Positions 1 to 8,367 of a DNA stretch of 64,000 nt are shown here, piece after piece (position 1 is the first letter of the stretch; each line of letters begins with the position of its first letter). Below the pieces are notes generated by a model that worked only from the letters and a program-made list of their open reading frames with translations, was not told the origin of the DNA and did no database searches. Made by a program: the position numbers and the translations under genes. This DNA comes from Sthenelais limicola (Eukaryota > Annelida > Polychaeta > Phyllodocida > Sigalionidae), in assembly GCA_942159475.1 (NCBI GenBank), contig OW804095.1:149286808-149350807 (forward strand), given 5' to 3'.

Positions 1-102
1 TATATCACGATAGGTGGTTGTATACAACACTAGCCTATAGAGTGAAATCCTACCATGATATAAAGTTACCCGCATTTACGCGTCAGATCCAGAATTTCCT
101 GA

Positions 103-187
103 TGACGTCATGTCATTCGTGACGTCATGCTTGAAAATATCAGCCAATAGAAACGTCGCTTACGTCTTGCTACGGCAAGAATAAAAG
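103..187 (+). promoter_or_regulatory. Promoter-like cluster (two CRE, CCAAT, TATA-like)
   Basis: Two full palindromic CRE sites (TGACGTCA) lie at 103-110 and 120-127. A CCAAT box is at 144-148 and a TATA-like ATAAAAG at 181-187. The order and spacing look like a pol II promoter that would start transcription near 210-220, just before the 37-bp repeats and the retrotransposon. Whether it belongs to the element or to older flanking DNA is inference; no second copy is present in the window for comparison. Confidence 0.4.
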
Positions 188-242
188 TCCGACATGTTCA
201 CAGTAGAAGGTAAATAAACAGATAGTTTTGGATATTTACTAC

Positions 243-320
243 AAATATAGCATCGTGATATAAAAAGAGAATATAACTCAAATATAGCATCGTGATATAA
301 AAAGAGAATATAACTCAAAT
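243..320 (+). repeat. 5' copies of the 37-bp retrotransposon end repeat
   Basis: Two exact 37-bp units (243-279, 280-316) plus a 4-base start of a third. The unit begins AAATATAGCATCGTGATATA and ends AATATAACTC. The same unit, with ATGTAG in place of ATATAG, occurs twice at the 3' end of the element (6557-6630). Confidence 0.9.
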
Positions 321-1111
321 GGACTTCCGGTTCGGTACGAAATCGTGATAGACGGTGAGCATCAGAGCTCCCTTTTTTTTACAGATTATCGAGGATCGCG
401 GAAAGCAAAAGCTGTTGAATATTAGCGAAACCATCAAGCTGACACATAAGAAGTGATAAAACTGACCACAAAGCTGAACACACTAAGGAAAATAGACAAT
501 CTAGGTTTCAAAGTTCAACTCACTCTCCTTGAGCGAGCGTTTGAATTCGCCGCCATTTTGGCTTGTGTTGGAGCACGCCAAACAAGTAAGGAAAATACCG
601 ACTGGGAAAACTCAGGAATTATAGACTTTAAACCCTTGGAAAGACTGTATTTAGGAAGGAATCAGTGAAAAAGGTTCGAATATCAATTGAAACACTTCCC
701 CCTGTCTGTTAATTTTGAGAAACTTGATGCAAAACTCGCCGAATCGAGTAGTGTTGCTAAACCGGAAGTTTGTAGTTTGCGCATGCGCAACTGAAGCTTC
801 CACCCAGGCCCACGCACCGATCGGCCTACGTCGCACTGTCTGTACACTGCAAATAAACAAGAAGCAAGCTGAACTTTACTCCCATTGAAAGTAAATCCCT
901 TTGAAAAGAAACTTTGACTCTTGATACGTAAAATCTAACTTCTGAGTTGTGTAAATCCAGGGACACAGCCTCCGGCATAACTGTAGTGAGAAGCCTTCTC
1001 ACCCAAGTCCGCCATCTTGTGAAATCTGTAAAAAGGGTAAAAGCTCCTATCCTAAAGAGGTTGTGACAGCGGCTGCAACTGCGTTGCAACGGGTATTCGC
1101 TAAGAAACACC
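321..1111 (+). promoter_or_regulatory. 5' UTR of the retrotransposon with YY1-like and ETS-like sites
   Basis: A leader of about 790 bp precedes ORF1. ETS-type cores lie at 323-330 (ACTTCCGG) and 761-769 (ACCGGAAGT). YY1-type sites lie at 550-560 (CCGCCATTTTG) and 1009-1019 (CCGCCATCTTG). Mammalian L1 5' UTRs use a YY1 site to position initiation, so an internal promoter is plausible here, but that is inference. A 71-codon frame at 453-668 has no recognisable features. Confidence 0.4.
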
Positions 1112-2536
1112 ATGTCCAAACCTAACGCGAAAAAGCACAAAGGGCAGAAGGAAGACGCACATGCCTTTGATGAGGTAGACGAAAATGACATGGATTGCGG
1201 ACAGCATGAAGAGGCCCTTTCCTCCTCTTCAAGCGAAGAAGAGCTCGAAGAAGTAGAAGTGGACCTAACTGGAGCCCCAGATTATGTCCACAGTATGTTT
1301 AAAGTGTTATCTGGGCAATTGAAAATTGACATGAATAAAATTAGGAGAAAACAAGTCAAAACTGACAAGAAAATCGCAGTACTGAATAAAGACAACGTTA
1401 AACGTGACAAAGAAGCCACTACAAATAGAAAAAAAGTGGCGAGAATCGAGATCGAACACAGAGCTCTCAAAGAGGGAGCTGTAATGAAAACAGACCAAAA
1501 TTACCTAAAGCTAGTACAGAGTGCCGAAGACAAACTGGAGGAGAAGCTCCAGGAAGAAATAGAAAAGAACGCTCACAAGCTTATCCTAGAGGGGATACCA
1601 AGCGAGGTCAAAGAGAATGAAACCATCCTGAACCACAAAATAACCAATGTTATAGGACAAATAATGAAGGCCCCAGTGACTGGAATTGAGAAGTTCTACA
1701 GGATTGGGGATGAGGATGGCGCAGCCATCAAAATTGTGTTTCACAACAAAGAAGAAGCAGAAGCCGTATGGGACAAACGCTCCAACTTGAAGGACCAGGA
1801 AAAGGTCGATGGGAAGAAACCCATATTTATGAAACAAGACCTGCCTAAGGAAATCAGGGACAGAATCCAAAGAGCCAACCAAGTAGTCAGAGCAGCCCTA
1901 GCTGCCAAAAAAAGCGCTTATAACGATATGGGAAATGTAAGGATAGGCAAAACCAGATACCCACATAATAAACTGGATGCAGTCCCTACTGAGTTTTCGC
2001 CAGCCTACCTCTCCAAGAGAGAGTCCGAGGAGGTGCTGGTATTCCTGTCAAAGGAAAACCCGCTATCGAATCATTATTACGCCCCCTTCTTCACCGTCCA
2101 AAAAAGGTTTGTGCACATGGAACAGTACCTGGCCTATTCCAGAGCTAGGGTTGAACAAAACGCCATCAAAGCCAAATATGTAATGGAGGAATCAGATCCC
2201 ATGAAATGCAAAGTAGTGTTGGACGAGTTCAAAAAAGAATGCGACGGCACAGAGTGGGAAAGGAGGAGGTCAGAGATCCTCACCACAGGGTTACGTGCCA
2301 AACTTGAGAGCAACGAGGTCGTCAAGAATTACCTGTTAGATACAGGTGATAAGAAATTAGGAGAAGCTACCAAAAACAAGACATGGGGCATCGGCCTCTC
2401 TCTCTACGACCCCAAGAATCTGGACCCCGCCGAGTGGACAGGCGAAAATCTGCTCGGAAAAACGTGGGAAGTGATCCGCGAAGTCTACAACAAAAAGGAA
2501 AAATTGGAAGGAATGTTCCAAAACAAGACAGATTAA
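1112..2536 (+). CDS. Retrotransposon ORF1 protein: coiled coil, RRM-like region and NADAR domain
   Basis: 474 residues. Residues 1-50 are Lys-rich, then acidic with a serine run. Residues about 65-155 are charged heptad-like sequence, a probable coiled coil. Residues about 154-285 match the L1 ORF1 RRM and C-terminal region: HKLILEGIP, then FYRIGD, then IKIVFHNKEEAEAVW, then IFMKQDLPKEIRDRI. These regions bind RNA and trimerise in L1. Residues about 308-458 are a full NADAR/YbiA (DUF1768) domain: ENPLSNHY (315-322), MEQY (336-339), WERRR (382-386), the LLDTGDKKL stretch (408-416), WGIG (425-428), GENLLG (444-449) and VIREVY (454-459). YbiA hydrolyses N-glycosidic bonds of riboflavin intermediates, and other NADAR proteins remove ADP-ribose from guanine. 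Compared with E. coli YbiA, the Gln and Lys of its ExYxQxxK motif are Ala341 and Arg344, while Glu337 is kept. The start has a good context (aacaccATG). The domain calls are firm; the role in retrotransposition is unknown. Confidence 0.92.
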   Translation: MSKPNAKKHKGQKEDAHAFDEVDENDMDCGQHEEALSSSSSEEELEEVEVDLTGAPDYVHSMFKVLSGQLKIDMNKIRRKQVKTDKKIAVLNKDNVKRDKEATTNRKKVARIEIEHRALKEGAVMKTDQNYLKLVQSAEDKLEEKLQEEIEKNAHKLILEGIPSEVKENETILNHKITNVIGQIMKAPVTGIEKFYRIGDEDGAAIKIVFHNKEEAEAVWDKRSNLKDQEKVDGKKPIFMKQDLPKEIRDRIQRANQVVRAALAAKKSAYNDMGNVRIGKTRYPHNKLDAVPTEFSPAYLSKRESEEVLVFLSKENPLSNHYYAPFFTVQKRFVHMEQYLAYSRARVEQNAIKAKYVMEESDPMKCKVVLDEFKKECDGTEWERRRSEILTTGLRAKLESNEVVKNYLLDTGDKKLGEATKNKTWGIGLSLYDPKNLDPAEWTGENLLGKTWEVIREVYNKKEKLEGMFQNKTD

Positions 2537-2588
2537 AACATCTGCTCCTATAATAATGTTTATTTAGAACTATTGATTCACCGTCTCG

Positions 2589-4955
2589 ATGGAGAACTCA
2601 ATTAAGATAAACTTTATCTCTCTTAATACTAATGGTATCAAACAGATAGAAAAGAGAAAGTCTATCTTTTCGAAATTAAGTAAATATAGAAAGAGTATTA
2701 TTGGGCTTCAAGAAACCCACAGTACCCAGAAAGATTTCAGTGTATGGCGAGCCCAATGGAAGGGCCAGTTTTTTGTTAACCACGGCCTCCCCAATAGTAG
2801 AGGAGTCGCTCTGTTATTTTCCAAAGATCTGGTACATTCTAATACGTCGGAGGGTAAAGACCTAGATGGCAGAGTGATATATGTAAAAACAACAATAGAG
2901 GAAGAAGCCTATCTAATAATCAATGTATACATGCCTACCAATAACGCTAGTAAAGAACAGATAAAAATTCTGAAAAATGTCAGAAATATCGTCGATAACC
3001 AAGAATTTGATCGTTTAATAATCCTGGGTGATTTTAATATTAATATAGAAAAACCCAATGTGTACAAAAATGCTTCTTTGTTGTCCAATATGATTAATGA
3101 GTTAGACTTATCCGATATACTCCGTATCAGAAGGGAAGGTAAACCCTCCCATACATGGAGGCGAAGAAATAGTAAGTCAAGGATTGATTATATCTTTATC
3201 GACAACGGTGTAAGAAATTGTGTATGCAAAACAACGCTAAAATTTTTTGAGTTGTCTGACCATAAAATTCTGAGGGTTGGCATTACCAATCCCACTCCCC
3301 AGAGAGGTGTAGGTCTCTGGAAAATGAACGAAAACGTTATAGATGACCCGTCATACGGGGAAATGATAAAAAGTGTGGTGTCTGACGTCACTCTAAAGTA
3401 TGATGATTTTAATGCACGAGAAAGATGGGACATGTTTAAATACATAGTCAAAATTAATACTATTATGCTCTGTAAGCGAAAAGCCAAAAACAGAAATAGG
3501 GATGAAATAGAATGTAGAAAAAGAATACAAACGCTGGATGCTCAGGACGACTTGTCTATAGATGAGGCGGACGAGTTCCAGAGGTTAAAAAATAAGCTGG
3601 GAAACATTGAATCTTTTAAAGCCAAAGGTGCTCTCCTCAGATCCAAGGCCCACTGGCTTAGTGAGGGGGAGAGGCCGTCGAAATACTTCTTAAATTTAGA
3701 AAAGTGGCAAGCCGAAAAGAAAATTATCAAATACCTTGTGAAAGATGATGTAATAATCTCCAACCCCAAAGACATTTTGGAGGAGGGGAGAAGATTCTAT
3801 AGCTCTTTGTACACCGAACGATCCTTAGAGGATCCTGATACTTTCGACTTTACTAGGGTTAATGAACACACATGCTTGTCTGAGGACGAGCACACTCATA
3901 TGGGCAGACCCATTTCTGAGCACGAGATTTTTCTGGCTTTGCGCGACACCCAAGTGGGTAAGTCCCCCGGGTCAGATGGTTTCGGGGCAGGATTTTATAA
4001 AAAATTCTGGCCAGAAATCAAAGTCATATTTATGGAAATGGTAAGAGAATGCTCCGCAGAGGGAGAGATGTCCAATGACCAACAGAAGGGGGTTATCAGC
4101 GTTATCCCTAAAAAAGATGTAGATTCCCGAATGCTTTCCAACTGGAGACCGATAACTCTCTTAAACACAGATTACAAGTTGATCTCGAAAGCTATAGCTT
4201 CCAGGGTCAACTTGTGTCTACCGAAGCTGGTTAACCAGGATCAGTTAGGATTTGTTAAGAATAGGTATATTGGTGAAGCCATCCGAAGGCTAGATGATAT
4301 CATATGGTGGGCAGAGGAGAACAATAGCCCAGCACTAGTGCTGTCACTGGACTTCTCCAAAGCCTACGATTCTATCAGCTGGAGATTTCTGGAAAAATGT
4401 CTTATTTCTCACAACTTGAATGAGTATGTAATAAGTTGGATTAAAACATTGTTGTGTAAATCCAGAGCGTGTTTTAGTAATAATGGGAACCAGTCTCCCT
4501 GGTTTCAGATTCAAAGAGGAATGAAGCAGGGGGACCCCCTCTCTTCTTCTTTGTTTATTTTAGTAGCCGAAAAGTTGGCCGATGGTATAAGAAATGATGA
4601 AAAGATCAAGGGTGTTAAAATAGGTGAACAAGAAAATAAAATCATCCAATTTGCCGATGATATCACCCTTACCTTAAAGGATGAAGCCTCCTTGTTACAA
4701 GCGTTGAAAATGATCGAAAATTTTGGTAAGGTCTCAGGCCTAACCCTCAATGTTAAGAAAACACAAGGTTTCAATATTGGGGAGATAGATTTACAGAATG
4801 TAGCCGTTCAAAATATCAAATGGGTGTCTGTAATGAAAGTCCTTGGTATAAAATTGTTATACCCAAGAGACAACACCAAATTATCGGATGTCAATTGTAA
4901 CGATTTATTAAAAAATATATATGAGGTCATGGGGCAATCGCAATCTGTCGATTAA
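2589..4955 (+). CDS. Retrotransposon ORF2, N-terminal part: endonuclease and reverse transcriptase
   Basis: 788 residues before a stop created by a frameshift. The AP-type endonuclease covers about 1-235, with LNTNG (12-16), QETH (41-44), GDFN (147-150), RIDYIF (198-203) and SDHK (223-226); it nicks target DNA. A linker holds WLSEGERPSKYFLNLEK (357-373). The reverse transcriptase covers about 455-760: KSPGSDGF (458-465), NWRPITLLN (518-526), LDFSKAYD (587-594), RGMKQGDPLSS (643-653) and the catalytic FADD (688-691). All key acidic residues are present. It starts 52 bp after ORF1 in another frame, at ATGG. The last 12 or so residues before the stop are out of frame, and the protein continues one base over at about 4925-4945. 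Confidence 0.93.
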   Translation: MENSIKINFISLNTNGIKQIEKRKSIFSKLSKYRKSIIGLQETHSTQKDFSVWRAQWKGQFFVNHGLPNSRGVALLFSKDLVHSNTSEGKDLDGRVIYVKTTIEEEAYLIINVYMPTNNASKEQIKILKNVRNIVDNQEFDRLIILGDFNINIEKPNVYKNASLLSNMINELDLSDILRIRREGKPSHTWRRRNSKSRIDYIFIDNGVRNCVCKTTLKFFELSDHKILRVGITNPTPQRGVGLWKMNENVIDDPSYGEMIKSVVSDVTLKYDDFNARERWDMFKYIVKINTIMLCKRKAKNRNRDEIECRKRIQTLDAQDDLSIDEADEFQRLKNKLGNIESFKAKGALLRSKAHWLSEGERPSKYFLNLEKWQAEKKIIKYLVKDDVIISNPKDILEEGRRFYSSLYTERSLEDPDTFDFTRVNEHTCLSEDEHTHMGRPISEHEIFLALRDTQVGKSPGSDGFGAGFYKKFWPEIKVIFMEMVRECSAEGEMSNDQQKGVISVIPKKDVDSRMLSNWRPITLLNTDYKLISKAIASRVNLCLPKLVNQDQLGFVKNRYIGEAIRRLDDIIWWAEENNSPALVLSLDFSKAYDSISWRFLEKCLISHNLNEYVISWIKTLLCKSRACFSNNGNQSPWFQIQRGMKQGDPLSSSLFILVAEKLADGIRNDEKIKGVKIGEQENKIIQFADDITLTLKDEASLLQALKMIENFGKVSGLTLNVKKTQGFNIGEIDLQNVAVQNIKWVSVMKVLGIKLLYPRDNTKLSDVNCNDLLKNIYEVMGQSQSVD

Positions 4956-6315
4956 AGAAAAAATTCAAGTTTGTAATTCGCTACTACTATCAAAGGGACA
5001 GCACATCCTCTCGTGTATAAGCATAACAGAAAAAAAAATCAGAGAGGTAGAAAAATCTCTGCTTGAATTTATCTGGAACAGCAGATCGTATAAGATCAGC
5101 ACCGCTTGGTTATCTCAAAGTATCGAAAGAGGAGGTTTAAAGCTTAGAACTCTTCGAGATGTCATTTCTGTAAACAGAGTCCGATGGGTGCAGCGAGCTT
5201 TACAAAATCCACATAATAAATGGTTGTGTTTGTTAAAAACGGTGGAGGAAAGGTCTATTGAAGAAATTTTCTGTACACGTAGTAAACCTCAAAATAACCT
5301 AGATCCCTTTTACCAAGAAATGTTTAGAATTTGGAAAAAACTCTACTATTCTCAAACCCCAGAGGGCAGTGGAGAAATATTAAGAGAGAGAGTCTGGGGT
5401 AATACACATATTCGCTGTAACAAAAAAACAATATCCTTTCCCAGATGGAGAAGGGCGGGTATTACGTGTGTCGGGGATGTACTCGACGAAAATTTTCAAT
5501 TTATGTCTATGGAGCAACTCCAAAACACGTACAATTTAAGAACTAACTTTGTGGAAAGGCTTCAGCTCAAGCATGCCATCCCAAGGGATTGGCTAAGAAC
5601 TGTCGCCCAAGAAGGCAACGGAGTCGAAATTAGAAATGAAATCCTAATCAAAATAGGGTCGGAAAAAATGAATATTGAGGGCATCTCCGCCAAACAAATT
5701 CATACAGCGCTACTAAAGAGCAAAAAATTAGACTTGAAGAAATTTAGAAAGTGGCCGAGAATTTTAGGAACTCAAAATCCAATCAGATCAGAAAAAGAAT
5801 GGGGAGCATACTTTTCCTCTCCGTACCTTGCCACACATGATGTTAGGTTGCAAGCTTTACAGTATAAAGTCTTGCACAGGAATATTTGTTGTAATCAATA
5901 TTTGAAGAGAATCAAAATCAAGGAAAGCCCGACCTGTTCATATTGCGAGGAGGAAGATGGCATCGTCCATTTCTTCACGGAATGTGAGCCTGTCAGAGCC
6001 TTTTGGATTGATCTAACTGCTTGGTTAAACAATGCAGGAGACTTGCGGAATTTTTTCGAAGAAGCTCCTTCTGTAGAGAATATTATTCTAGGTCTTCTGG
6101 GTAATGACCCCAAAACGCATAGAGTCAATTTTATTTTGCTGGCAGCCAAATCCTATATACATAGGCAAAGGCTGTTTGGCAATAATAATATCAGGTTGGA
6201 ACCTTTCTTAAACGAATTTAAAAATAGGGTCGAAGCGATGAGGGTGGCAGCTAAATACAACCCTTCGGTTAGCAAACTCTATGACAGGTGGAAAAACTTT
6301 GTCTTTAATATTTGA
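4921..6315 (+). CDS. Retrotransposon ORF2, C-terminal part (frameshifted continuation)
   Basis: 464 codons open, in a frame one base forward of the preceding ORF2 part and overlapping it by 35 bases. The first residues (RSWGNRNLSIKEKI) match the L1/Tx1 region just after the RT thumb, so this is a continuation and not an independent gene; the ATG at 4921 is incidental. A C-X2-C-X7-H-X4-C motif (CSYC...H...C, near 5938-5988) matches the C-terminal zinc-knuckle-like region of L1/Tx1 ORF2. The AT-rich run TTAAAAAATATATATGAGG lies at the junction. A one-base indel is the simplest cause; an assembly error or recoding is possible. Confidence 0.9.
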   Translation: MRSWGNRNLSIKEKIQVCNSLLLSKGQHILSCISITEKKIREVEKSLLEFIWNSRSYKISTAWLSQSIERGGLKLRTLRDVISVNRVRWVQRALQNPHNKWLCLLKTVEERSIEEIFCTRSKPQNNLDPFYQEMFRIWKKLYYSQTPEGSGEILRERVWGNTHIRCNKKTISFPRWRRAGITCVGDVLDENFQFMSMEQLQNTYNLRTNFVERLQLKHAIPRDWLRTVAQEGNGVEIRNEILIKIGSEKMNIEGISAKQIHTALLKSKKLDLKKFRKWPRILGTQNPIRSEKEWGAYFSSPYLATHDVRLQALQYKVLHRNICCNQYLKRIKIKESPTCSYCEEEDGIVHFFTECEPVRAFWIDLTAWLNNAGDLRNFFEEAPSVENIILGLLGNDPKTHRVNFILLAAKSYIHRQRLFGNNNIRLEPFLNEFKNRVEAMRVAAKYNPSVSKLYDRWKNFVFNI

Positions 6316-6546
6316 AAAACCTTATGTAATATCTCCTTTTCGCGTGTATAAACCTGCACTGATTTAACAAATCAACAAAAAGCAGAGTTGATAACATCTT
6401 GTGTCTTTTATTTTTACATATGGAATAACTCCAAGAGCAAAAATAAAAAATGAGCAGGTGAATGTTTCCTCTCACACCGTTGAATATACATTTCTATGTT
6501 AACATGTTTTATGAATAAAAATCCGATGTTGGACAAAATAAAAAAA
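6316..6546 (+). other. 3' UTR of the retrotransposon
   Basis: About 230 bp of AT-rich sequence between the ORF2 stop and the terminal 37-bp repeats. AATAAA-like signals lie near 6513-6520 and 6535, and it ends in an A-rich run. The motif ATCCGATGTTGGA at 6521-6533 recurs at about 8026-8038. Confidence 0.7.
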
Positions 6547-6630
6547 AATATAACTCAAATGTAGCATCGTGATATAAAAAGAGAATATAACTCAAATGTA
6601 GCATCGTGATATAAAAAGAGAATATAACTC
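6547..6630 (+). repeat. 3' copies of the 37-bp retrotransposon end repeat
   Basis: A partial unit (6547-6556) and two full 37-bp units (6557-6593, 6594-6630). All carry ATGTAG where both 5' units have ATATAG. The array ends abruptly at TTTCTCAG flanking DNA. Confidence 0.9.
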
Positions 6631-6766
6631 ATTTCTCAGTAAAGACTCGTGGCTATAAGATTAAGATTAAGATACTTTTATTTTCGATCATGTCGATACT
6701 TATCCCTAGATCATATCCTGGTACAAAGATTATACGTGATCATAACATGTATTTATTTCAGACGTT

Positions 6767-6872
6767 AGGTTGTTATCACACTCAACAGTGATATGTGATA
6801 TTGTTTGATCATATCAATGATATGCACATATTAAAGAACATTAAAAATGTCCGCTTGTGATCTAAATACAAA
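6767..6872 (+). repeat. Dispersed repeat E, copy 1
   Basis: It shares about 105 bp with 11839-11955: both start AGGTTGTTATCACACTCA and contain TGTGATATTGTTTGATCA, followed by a similar A-rich end. The family is unrecognised. Between 6631 and 6766 there is only AT-rich sequence with no feature. Confidence 0.6.
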
Positions 6873-6906
6873 ACTAATATAATTGTATATATTTTGATAA
6901 CAAATA

Positions 6907-7247
6907 GGGGATTTGCATGTCTCACTGCGCATGTCTGTTAGAGTGCATCATGGGATGGATTCAGTTCAAATCTGACATACAATATTTGGCAACATTTTTA
7001 TCAAAAATTGCAAGAATGTTTTCACCAATATCACTGCTTGTGTAAATGATCTATGAAAACCAAATGCATGCTGGGAAAGATGGAGGCCTTTGTTATGGAA
7101 ACATGCATAATACATGGATATTGACATTAGAGCACCAGTGAATATTCCGTGCTGAACATGGCATGTTTTCCATAGATTTTACACTGTACCATTAGTCCCA
7201 TAATTCCATGCGAATCATGATTCAAAATGGCGGCTATGCAAATCCCC
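6907..7247 (+). mobile_element. MITE family B (GGGGATTTGCAT termini), complete copy
   Basis: 341 bp bounded by GGGGATTTGCATG and its inverse TGCAAATCCCC, flanked on both sides by TA (6905-6906, 7248-7249). There is no ORF. The right end contains AAAATGGCGGC, a YY1-like site. TA duplication and short inverted ends fit a mariner-like miniature element, but no transposase is seen. Confidence 0.7.
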
Positions 7248-7430
7248 TATTATACCGGAATGCTATTATTTGCCGGATAGTGATTGTCATTTAAACATAT
7301 AATAGCTTCACCTGATGGTATCACAAGTTGCTACATGCATTTAGTTCATAATGCAGGGCACAAGATCTACTAGAATAAAGTAGTCATGATAGGGAGAAGA
7401 CATAGTGGGTGGGTTAATCTCAACCTATAT

Positions 7431-7665
7431 GGGTCAGATTTTCAGAAAATGTACAATTCAACTTCGCCAATCCTCTCAAATAACCCAAATTTCAGACGAA
7501 AATAAAGTTCAAAATACAGTTCAACCTAACCAAACAGATTGCTAGAATCAATGCGATGTCGGATATTCTCGAATTTACTCAGTATTGACCAAATTGCAGT
7601 CTAATTTAGCAGAATTTACTAAATGTGTACAGCTGCCAATTGTACATTTTCTGAAAATCTGACCC
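7431..7665 (-). mobile_element. MITE family A (GGGTCAG termini), copy 1
   Basis: 235 bp with inverted ends GGGTCAGATTTTCAGAAAAT...ATTTTCTGAAAATCTGACCC. It is flanked by ATAT and ATAA, an imperfect 4-bp duplication. Strand - means the end with the CTTCGCCAATC subterminus comes first. Confidence 0.85.
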
Positions 7666-8131
7666 ATAAATGGATCAATGTAACTGCTGTTATGAGGAAA
7701 TATGAAAACCTGATAAAAGGATCATGACCTCCTAGTGTTAAAAAAGATAAGAGTTAAAGTAGTTAGATTTTAAGAAAAAATAAAAAAAATATATAATAAT
7801 ACAGGAAAAATACAAAAAAGAAGAAAGGTCTTCAGAAATTAAAGTCGTCCAAACCAAAATCAATAGCCTAATGTGTAATTAATCTTTCTGTTCATAAATC
7901 ATTTGTTATATTGTCAAGTCAGACAAAAAGGAAGCTATACCACATATGGTTTTATTTTTCGCCATTGTTTCATAAAATGTTACCGTTTTCAAGTGTTAAA
8001 ATTTAATGTTTTCATGAATACAGATCCGATGTTGGAGAAAAAAAAATATATAATAAAAAACATGGCTACACATGTGAAGAAGAGGGTAGGTTATGAAGAG
8101 GGCGTACATGTTGTGTACATAACATGTACGT
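7666..8131 (+). other. AT-rich stretch holding a 5'-truncated tail related to the window's LINE
   Basis: About 7985-8060 reads GTTTTCATGAATACAGATCC, then GATGTTGGAGA and an A-rich run. This parallels the LINE 3' end at 6505-6550 (ATGAATAAAAATCCGATGTTGGACA). It suggests a 5'-truncated relative of the same element. Nothing else is recognised in the stretch. Confidence 0.5.
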
Positions 8132-8367
8132 GGGTCAGATTCTCAGAAAATGTACAATTGGCAGCTCTACACATTTAGTAAATTCTAAAAAAATTAGGCT
8201 GAAATTTGGTCAATACAAGGTAAATTCGAGTATATTCGGCATTGCATTGATACTAGCAATCTGTTTGGTTAGGTTGAACTATATTTTGAACTTTTTTTTC
8301 GTCGGAAATTTGGGTTATTTGAGAAGATTGGCGAGGTTGAATTGTACATTTTCTGACAATCTGACCC
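8132..8367 (+). mobile_element. MITE family A, copy 2
   Basis: 236 bp with GGGTCAG/CTGACCC ends and a perfect 4-bp duplication ACGT (8128-8131, 8368-8371). Confidence 0.88.

Larger units (their letters stand above)
243..6630 (+). mobile_element. L1/Tx1-group non-LTR retrotransposon with a NADAR-bearing ORF1
   Basis: About 6.4 kb with the two-ORF layout of L1/Tx1 elements: a 5' UTR of about 790 bp, ORF1, a 52-bp spacer, ORF2 (AP-type endonuclease, reverse transcriptase, C-terminal CCHC), a 3' UTR, an A-rich stretch and 37-bp terminal repeats. ORF2 motifs such as the WLSEGERPSKYF stretch, the SPGSDGF stretch and FADD place it in the L1/Tx1 group. Only one frameshift breaks it, so the copy is young or recently active. 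No clear target site duplication is seen. The true 5' limit could lie upstream of 243 if the CRE/CCAAT cluster is its promoter. A 3'-tail relative sits at about 7985-8060. Confidence 0.9.

Noticed and set aside
453..668. A 71-codon frame in the LINE leader
   Set aside because: No motif. L1-type elements seldom have a 5' UTR protein on this strand, and upstream ATGs are expected by chance.
1586..1882. Minus-strand frames over ORF1 and ORF2
   Set aside because: Shadows of the real coding strand with no recognisable domains.
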